Of a stretch of 10,270 bases of DNA, positions 6,727 to 10,270 are shown piece by piece. The notes below the pieces were generated by a model. That model saw nothing but the letters and a program-made list of their open reading frames with translations, did not search any database and was not told the DNA's origin. The position numbers and the translations under genes are program-made. Source of the DNA: Oscillospiraceae bacterium (lineage in GTDB: Bacteria > Bacillota > Clostridia > Oscillospirales > Oscillospiraceae). How positions within the stretch are numbered: the first letter of the stretch is position 1; each line of letters opens with the position of its first letter. The DNA lies in NCBI GenBank assembly GCA_012513005.1, contig JAAZCZ010000124.1:1-10270 (forward strand), written 5' to 3'.

Positions 6727-7136
6727 TAAAATGATTATCATTATGCGGTTTCTCATTAGGTTAAAGTAAGTGCCGTGTAAAACTGTAAATTCAAAAACCG
6801 TGGATCTGCTTTTGCATTATCTGCGGTTTTTTGCGTCATTGGATAAAAAAATGCAAACTGAAAAAATAGAATGATTTATGATTTGTATGCAATAATAAAA
6901 GCTTATATTTAACTCGTGAAATCAATTATGTCAATATTATTGGTTTTATGTGATAGATATAAGTTGTTGAATGCAAATAATAGACAAAAATAAACTCTTA
7001 TGATAATCTGAAATTAGCAATAACCAGTGTGTCTTTTTAGTGTAAAATTACCTGTGAAACTCAAATAGTGATAATAATATGTTTTACTGCATGTTTTAGT
7101 AGAACTCTTTTTAATTAAAATGGAGGAAATAGTCAG
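6727..7136. other. 410-base AT-rich intergenic region
   Basis: Apart from the terminator at 6793-6832, I see no gene, RNA gene or repeat here. A Fur-box-like palindrome lies at 6727-6745, directly after the last codon of the upstream gene. Between 6880 and 7100 the DNA is very AT-rich with several poor -10-like strings: TTGTAT 6883-6888 with TATATT 6904-6909 at 15 bases, and TATGAT 6999-7004 without a convincing -35. None can be chosen with confidence as the promoter of the next gene, although the terminator upstream implies that one exists. Confidence 0.5.
6793..6832 (+). terminator. Probable intrinsic terminator of the sugar-nucleotide block
   Basis: AAAAACCG (6793-6800) pairs with CGGTTTTT (6824-6831). 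The stem can extend through wobble pairs to ATC-like pairs up to 6805/6819, and a small inner hairpin TGC-TTTT-GCA lies at 6807-6816. The T run TTTTTT (6827-6832) is the 3' arm itself. It sits 67 bases after the last stop codon. The matching A run on the 5' arm would let it act in both directions. Confidence 0.65.
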
Positions 7137-7139
7137 GTG
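7122..7139 (+). promoter_or_regulatory. Ribosome binding site fixing a GTG start
   Basis: GGAGG (7122-7126) lies ten bases before GTG (7137-7139). The nearest ATG (7120-7122) is out of frame and overlaps the Shine-Dalgarno, so the GTG is the supported start. Confidence 0.75.
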
Positions 7140-9776
7140 GAACTTAAATGGAGCGAAGAGTTTGTAGGGCGAGCTATTAATAATGACGGAGAGCAGCCCA
7201 TAGAGTATACTTCGCAAACAACTATTAAAAATAAATCTGCAAAAGGTATCAGAATAGAATTATTGGGAGAGAATTTGCAGAATGGCGGCGGATGCCTATA
7301 TGTAAATGACCACCCAGTGCCACTAAACAGTCTTGTATCTCTACCGCTAGCAGCAACAATGAAACTATTTTTCACGTTCAAAATACCTGCTAAGTCATCA
7401 GTATGTATTGAAAAGTTAGAAGTAATTGAAGAACCGAAACAAGCTGATTTGACAGAAATGTGCAGCTCTGAAGCTAATGTGCTGGTGATAACGCCCGACT
7501 ACCCATCAACCCACAACCTATACTTGTGTGCGTTTGCACACTCTCGTTCAAGATACTATTTGGAGCAAGGTCTAAAATTTCAGGTTGCTTCAATTGGTGG
7601 TGACCGCTGGGTTCATACTATTTATGAACACGAGGGAGTTTCTGTCTTTAGTGGAGATTACGGAGCACTCAAGAAGCTACTATCAAAAAAACAATACACT
7701 GTTATAGTAGCACACTTTGTTGATTTGCCACTATTTCAGATATTTGACGGATATGTTACGATAGAGCAACTCATCTTTATTTGTCATGCTCCGGAAGTGA
7801 GATTTCGTGTGCTTGGCAATATATGCAGACCTTATTTTACATCTCCATTGCTTAACTCGGAAGCAAGCGAAGAGTTCGATAAAAGAGAAGCGTACATACA
7901 AAAATATGCCAGAAAAAAGAATGTCGAATGGGTGTTTGTTTCAGAGTGGCTAATGAAGACCGGGGCAGAGCTAAACAATGCGGATTTTCTCAACAAGAGA
8001 GTAATAAACAATCTAATTGATGAAAAACTTTTTCCATATTTAGAAAAGAAAAAAGACGATAGGAAAAAAATATTAATAATAAGAAAGTTTGACAATACAC
8101 GCCAGCACTCAATTGATCAAAGTGTTTTGGCAATTCTTGAACTATCCAGAAGGCAGTTTTTTAATGACTTAACATTTGAGATTTATGGAGATGGAAATTA
8201 TTGGGAAGAGCTAGTTGAGCCTATTAAAAATTTTCCAAATGTAATTCTTCATAGAACATTTATCCCCAACAAAGATTTAACTGAAGTTTTTAAACGAAAT
8301 GGAGTTCTGCTTATTCCGTCGCGCCATGATTCGCATGCAGTTGCAATGGGAGAAGCTGCATCAGCAGGAATGGTTGTTGTTGGCTCCGCTGTGACATCGA
8401 ACCCGTTCTTTATGAATCAAGCGGAGAACAAAACTTTGGCAGATCCGGAAAACCCGGCGGAATTGGCGGATATCATTGAGCGCTTGTATTATCATCCGGA
8501 TGAGTTTATTGAAATAAGCAAAAGGATGTCACAAGAGACACAAGCAAGATGCAATTCTGAGCGTACGGTTATGGAGGAAGTTAGTTTAATTCGAAATAAA
8601 CTCGAACGTTTTAGAGATGAACTGATAATACCGCCGATTTCCGGCGACAATGTTGAGCTGACAATCGTGGTACCTGCATACAATGTTCAAGATTATTTAG
8701 ACAAGTGTTTGTTTTCAATATGCAACCACAGAAATATCGGAAGTATGGAAGTAATAGTAATCAACGATGGATCAAATGACAGCACATCTTCTATTGCTCA
8801 CAAATATGCAAAACTACTAAAGGGAATAGTAAGGGTAATAGATAAAGAAAATGGAGGTCATGGATCAACAATAAATATCGGAATATCAGAGGCAAAAGGT
8901 AGATATTTTAGATTGGTAGATGGCGATGATTGGGTTGACTCTGAAAATTTGGCAAAACAAATTGACAGGTTAAGAAATGAAAAAGCAGATCTGGTACTTA
9001 CTTTGGCCACGTACGAATATGTTGATAAAGCAGAATTAGAGAACGTTATTGAATACTCAATGCTAACTGAGGGTACTTTGTATCACTTTGATGATCTCTT
9101 ACACAAAAACTATGGTTTTAGAAAAAGAGGCCCATTATTGAGTACGGCAACATATAGGACAGATTGTCTTAAAAAAGCAAAGTTTAGCATTTCAGAGAAA
9201 AAACCATATGTAGACATGGAGTTTAATGCGTTTGCTCAGCGGTATGTAGAAAAAGCTACGTTTTATGATCTTAGTATTTATCGTTACTTAATTGGAAGAG
9301 AAGGCCAGACTGTATCTAAAGAGTTTTGGTCTAAAAAGCATAAAGATCACCGATTTGTAATTCTTAATACGCTTGAAGAACTAGAAAGAATGGAGGACTA
9401 TTCTGATTGGCGCAGGAAGGAATATGTATATAGGCTTGTCTTGGCGCCAATGATTGATTCTCAGATATTTATGTACGATCAACTTTGCCTTTGGAGTGAG
9501 ATAGACAGCTTTCTTGATGATCTTGACAAGCATCCTGAAGCACTAAATGCCGGAAAAGAGTATATTAACTGCGTTAATGGTGCATCTAAAAAGATATTGA
9601 AAAAGTACCGCATCGCCATACTAATAGGTAGGTGCAAACCTATTACCGGAAAAAAATCTAAATTAGTTAGACTTGCAAAAAAACTATCAGAAAATCCAAG
9701 ACTCAAGAGATTAGCGAAAAAGTTTGTTCCAAGTCAAATTATCAGTGTGCTAAAAGATTTTTTGAGAAACAGATAG
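7137..9776 (+). CDS. Bifunctional glycosyltransferase, beta-rich domain then GT4 then GT2
   Basis: An 879-residue cytoplasmic protein. Residues 1-~100 are strand-rich and polar with no recognised motif, perhaps a sugar- or partner-binding domain. Residues ~113-490 are a GT-B family 4-like domain: it opens with NVLVITPDYP (114-123), has a donor-binding strand IIRKFDN (314-320), and has D398-x7-E406 in place of the usual E-x7-E. Residues ~507-740 are a GT-A family 2 domain: TIVVPAYN (509-516), NDGS (543-546), ENGGHGS (571-577), metal motif DGDD (595-598) and a putative base region YVDMEF (691-696). The end (820-879) is strongly basic, with RLAKK repeated at 845-849 and 858-862, suggesting binding to anionic membrane. 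It should add two sugars to a lipid- or protein-linked glycan; donors are unknown. It has the opposite domain order to the GT2-GT4 enzyme at the start of the locus. It is probably transcribed from its own promoter, because a terminator separates it from the preceding genes. Confidence 0.88.
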   Translation: MELKWSEEFVGRAINNDGEQPIEYTSQTTIKNKSAKGIRIELLGENLQNGGGCLYVNDHPVPLNSLVSLPLAATMKLFFTFKIPAKSSVCIEKLEVIEEPKQADLTEMCSSEANVLVITPDYPSTHNLYLCAFAHSRSRYYLEQGLKFQVASIGGDRWVHTIYEHEGVSVFSGDYGALKKLLSKKQYTVIVAHFVDLPLFQIFDGYVTIEQLIFICHAPEVRFRVLGNICRPYFTSPLLNSEASEEFDKREAYIQKYARKKNVEWVFVSEWLMKTGAELNNADFLNKRVINNLIDEKLFPYLEKKKDDRKKILIIRKFDNTRQHSIDQSVLAILELSRRQFFNDLTFEIYGDGNYWEELVEPIKNFPNVILHRTFIPNKDLTEVFKRNGVLLIPSRHDSHAVAMGEAASAGMVVVGSAVTSNPFFMNQAENKTLADPENPAELADIIERLYYHPDEFIEISKRMSQETQARCNSERTVMEEVSLIRNKLERFRDELIIPPISGDNVELTIVVPAYNVQDYLDKCLFSICNHRNIGSMEVIVINDGSNDSTSSIAHKYAKLLKGIVRVIDKENGGHGSTINIGISEAKGRYFRLVDGDDWVDSENLAKQIDRLRNEKADLVLTLATYEYVDKAELENVIEYSMLTEGTLYHFDDLLHKNYGFRKRGPLLSTATYRTDCLKKAKFSISEKKPYVDMEFNAFAQRYVEKATFYDLSIYRYLIGREGQTVSKEFWSKKHKDHRFVILNTLEELERMEDYSDWRRKEYVYRLVLAPMIDSQIFMYDQLCLWSEIDSFLDDLDKHPEALNAGKEYINCVNGASKKILKKYRIAILIGRCKPITGKKSKLVRLAKKLSENPRLKRLAKKFVPSQIISVLKDFLRNR

Positions 9777-9850
9777 CTATAATCGCGACGAAGTTGTGCA
9801 ACTAGTCACATTGTATGTCAGGGGTTTTAGTTTTCACGATATAAAACAGC

Positions 9851-9897
9851 AAAAGCCGCTCGGGAGTATTATTTGCATTAGTTCCAAGCGGCTTTTT
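9851..9897 (+). terminator. Strong intrinsic terminator, probably bidirectional
   Basis: AAAAGCCGCT (9851-9860) pairs perfectly with AGCGGCTTTT (9887-9896). After one mismatch, four further pairs join 9862-9865 to 9882-9885, around a 16-base loop. The T run reaches 9897. It ends the glycosyltransferase transcript 75 bases after the stop codon. The A run at the 5' side would also allow termination of minus-strand transcripts coming from the right edge. Confidence 0.85.
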
Positions 9898-9913
9898 CAA
9901 TTTTATTTTTTAT

Positions 9914-10148
9914 TTATATGTAGCTAGGCAGCGAAGCAATGAAGTATTCTACTTCTAAAATGTTTGAAATTTCGTACACCGTGCCCGATTTGGGTTCGGT
10001 CTTTTTTGCAGCAATTTTTTTCTGCCTCTTGATGTATAAGTTTTAGCCTGATACTATTTATGTACAAACCTGTGTGTCTAAACTGTATACTTTGAGTAAT
10101 TAATAGAAATTTATTGAGCAAGCTATGAATGTCCTGGTCAAGGGGAAT
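9914..10148 (-). pseudogene. Frameshifted remnant of an unrecognised gene
   Basis: On the minus strand one frame reads a protein-like stretch from about 10148 to 10022 (for example LLNKFLLITQSIQF, then YINSIRLKLIHQEAEK), after which its composition turns odd and it stops at 9924. Exactly at a run of seven A residues (T run 10015-10021 on the plus strand) another frame becomes protein-like (KIAAKKTEPKSGTVYEISNI, then EYFIASLPSYI) and ends at the TAA at 9914-9916. A shift at the A7 tract would join them into one continuous C-terminal fragment of about 75-78 residues. I do not recognise the family. The upstream part of the gene is absent: it meets a transposase end instead. Likely a decayed gene truncated by an insertion; a sequencing error at the homopolymer is the alternative. 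Confidence 0.45.
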
Positions 10149-10172
10149 TGTAACACCTGTGTCCAAAGTCAT
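10149..10172. repeat. Possible terminal inverted-repeat end of an insertion sequence
   Basis: The plus strand from 10149 begins TGTAACACCTGTGTCC and continues to the stop codon of the minus-strand transposase. Insertion-sequence ends of the IS3/IS481 type commonly begin with TG and sit just past the transposase stop codon, so 10149 is a candidate outer boundary. The other end of the element lies outside the window, so the inverted partner and the target duplication cannot be checked. Confidence 0.35.
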
Positions 10173-10270
10173 TAAGCAACTTGTTTTTTAGCTGGGGGCA
10201 GTCCGCCGTTGAAGGAATGAGGGCGGATGAGGTTGTACCACAGGTATGCAAAATCCGAAACCGCCGTATA
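10172..10270 (-). CDS. C-terminal end of a DDE (rve) transposase, IS3/IS481-like, partial
   Basis: The minus strand from the window edge reads 32 codons in frame and ends at TAA (10174-10172). The peptide contains FAYLWYNLIRPHSF (7-20), followed by NGGLPPAKKQVA. The pattern (W)YN-x-x-RPH-S-x-x-G-(L)-x-P is the conserved C-terminal end of retroviral-type integrase-core transposases, found after the last catalytic glutamate. These proteins cut and join element ends to move an insertion sequence. The catalytic residues would lie beyond the right edge, so intactness and exact family cannot be judged. The next minus-strand ATG overlaps the stop as TAATG, but that reading probably reflects chance within the element end. 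Confidence 0.75.
   Translation of the reverse strand, partial: YTAVSDFAYLWYNLIRPHSFNGGLPPAKKQVA

Noticed and set aside
7014..7381. Minus-strand open frames overlapping the start of the last glycosyltransferase
   Set aside because: They have no supported starts or recognisable motifs and are explained as antisense shadows of the plus-strand gene and AT-rich spacer.
9924..10172. An 82-codon minus-strand frame starting at the transposase stop (TAATG) as an intact gene
   Set aside because: Its first codons fall in what looks like the insertion-sequence end, and its last third is atypical (Cys-, Arg- and His-rich) while another frame is more protein-like, so a frameshifted remnant explains it better.
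1..10270. CRISPR array, toxin-antitoxin pair, phage defence system or small-peptide biosynthesis cluster
   Set aside because: No regularly spaced repeats, no precursor peptide and no defence-type domain were found on either strand; the content is a glycan locus with tRNA and mobile-element borders.

Overview
The window looks like a low-GC Firmicutes chromosome, most likely a Clostridia member. This rests on the AT-rich composition, strong AGGAG/GGAGG ribosome binding sites, frequent GTG and TTG starts, U-rich intrinsic terminators, and protein styles typical of clostridial surface-glycan loci. Genus and species cannot be named from the sequence.

Layout. Positions 1-165 hold a tRNA-Ala(GGC) gene with its own near-consensus promoter and an intrinsic terminator. 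A promoter at about 220-247 then starts a six-gene plus-strand glycan locus. The first block (405-4003) encodes a bifunctional glycosyltransferase (GT2 then GT4) and an FkbM-type methyltransferase with a long C-terminal coiled coil. The second block (4123-6726) is a tightly overlapping trio: a LegB-like NAD-dependent sugar-nucleotide 4,6-dehydratase, a sugar-1-phosphate nucleotidyltransferase, and a second extended SDR that lacks the dehydratase glutamate. It ends at a terminator near 6793-6832. After a 410-base AT-rich gap comes a second very large bifunctional glycosyltransferase (7137-9776). Its domain order is reversed (GT4 then GT2), it carries an extra N-terminal beta-rich domain, and it is followed by a strong terminator at 9851-9897. 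The right edge, minus strand, holds the C-terminal end of a DDE-integrase transposase running off the window and a frameshifted remnant of an unrecognised gene.

How the genes fit together (inference). The trio could make an activated sugar from a hexose 1-phosphate: nucleotidyl transfer, then 4,6-dehydration to a 4-keto-6-deoxy intermediate, then 4-ketoreduction or epimerisation to an NDP-6-deoxysugar. The two double-headed glycosyltransferases would use this and other donors to build a repeating surface glycan or a protein-linked glycan. The FkbM enzyme could O-methylate the product, and its coiled coil could tether it to the assembly machinery. No polymerase, flippase, ABC exporter, priming transferase or secreted acceptor protein is visible, so the locus either continues outside the window or works with genes elsewhere.

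Most interesting points: the mirrored pair of bifunctional glycosyltransferases, the methyltransferase/coiled-coil fusion whose tail contains a 49-residue (seven-heptad) repeat, the unresolved identity of the sugar made by the trio, and the unassigned N-terminal domain of the last glycosyltransferase.
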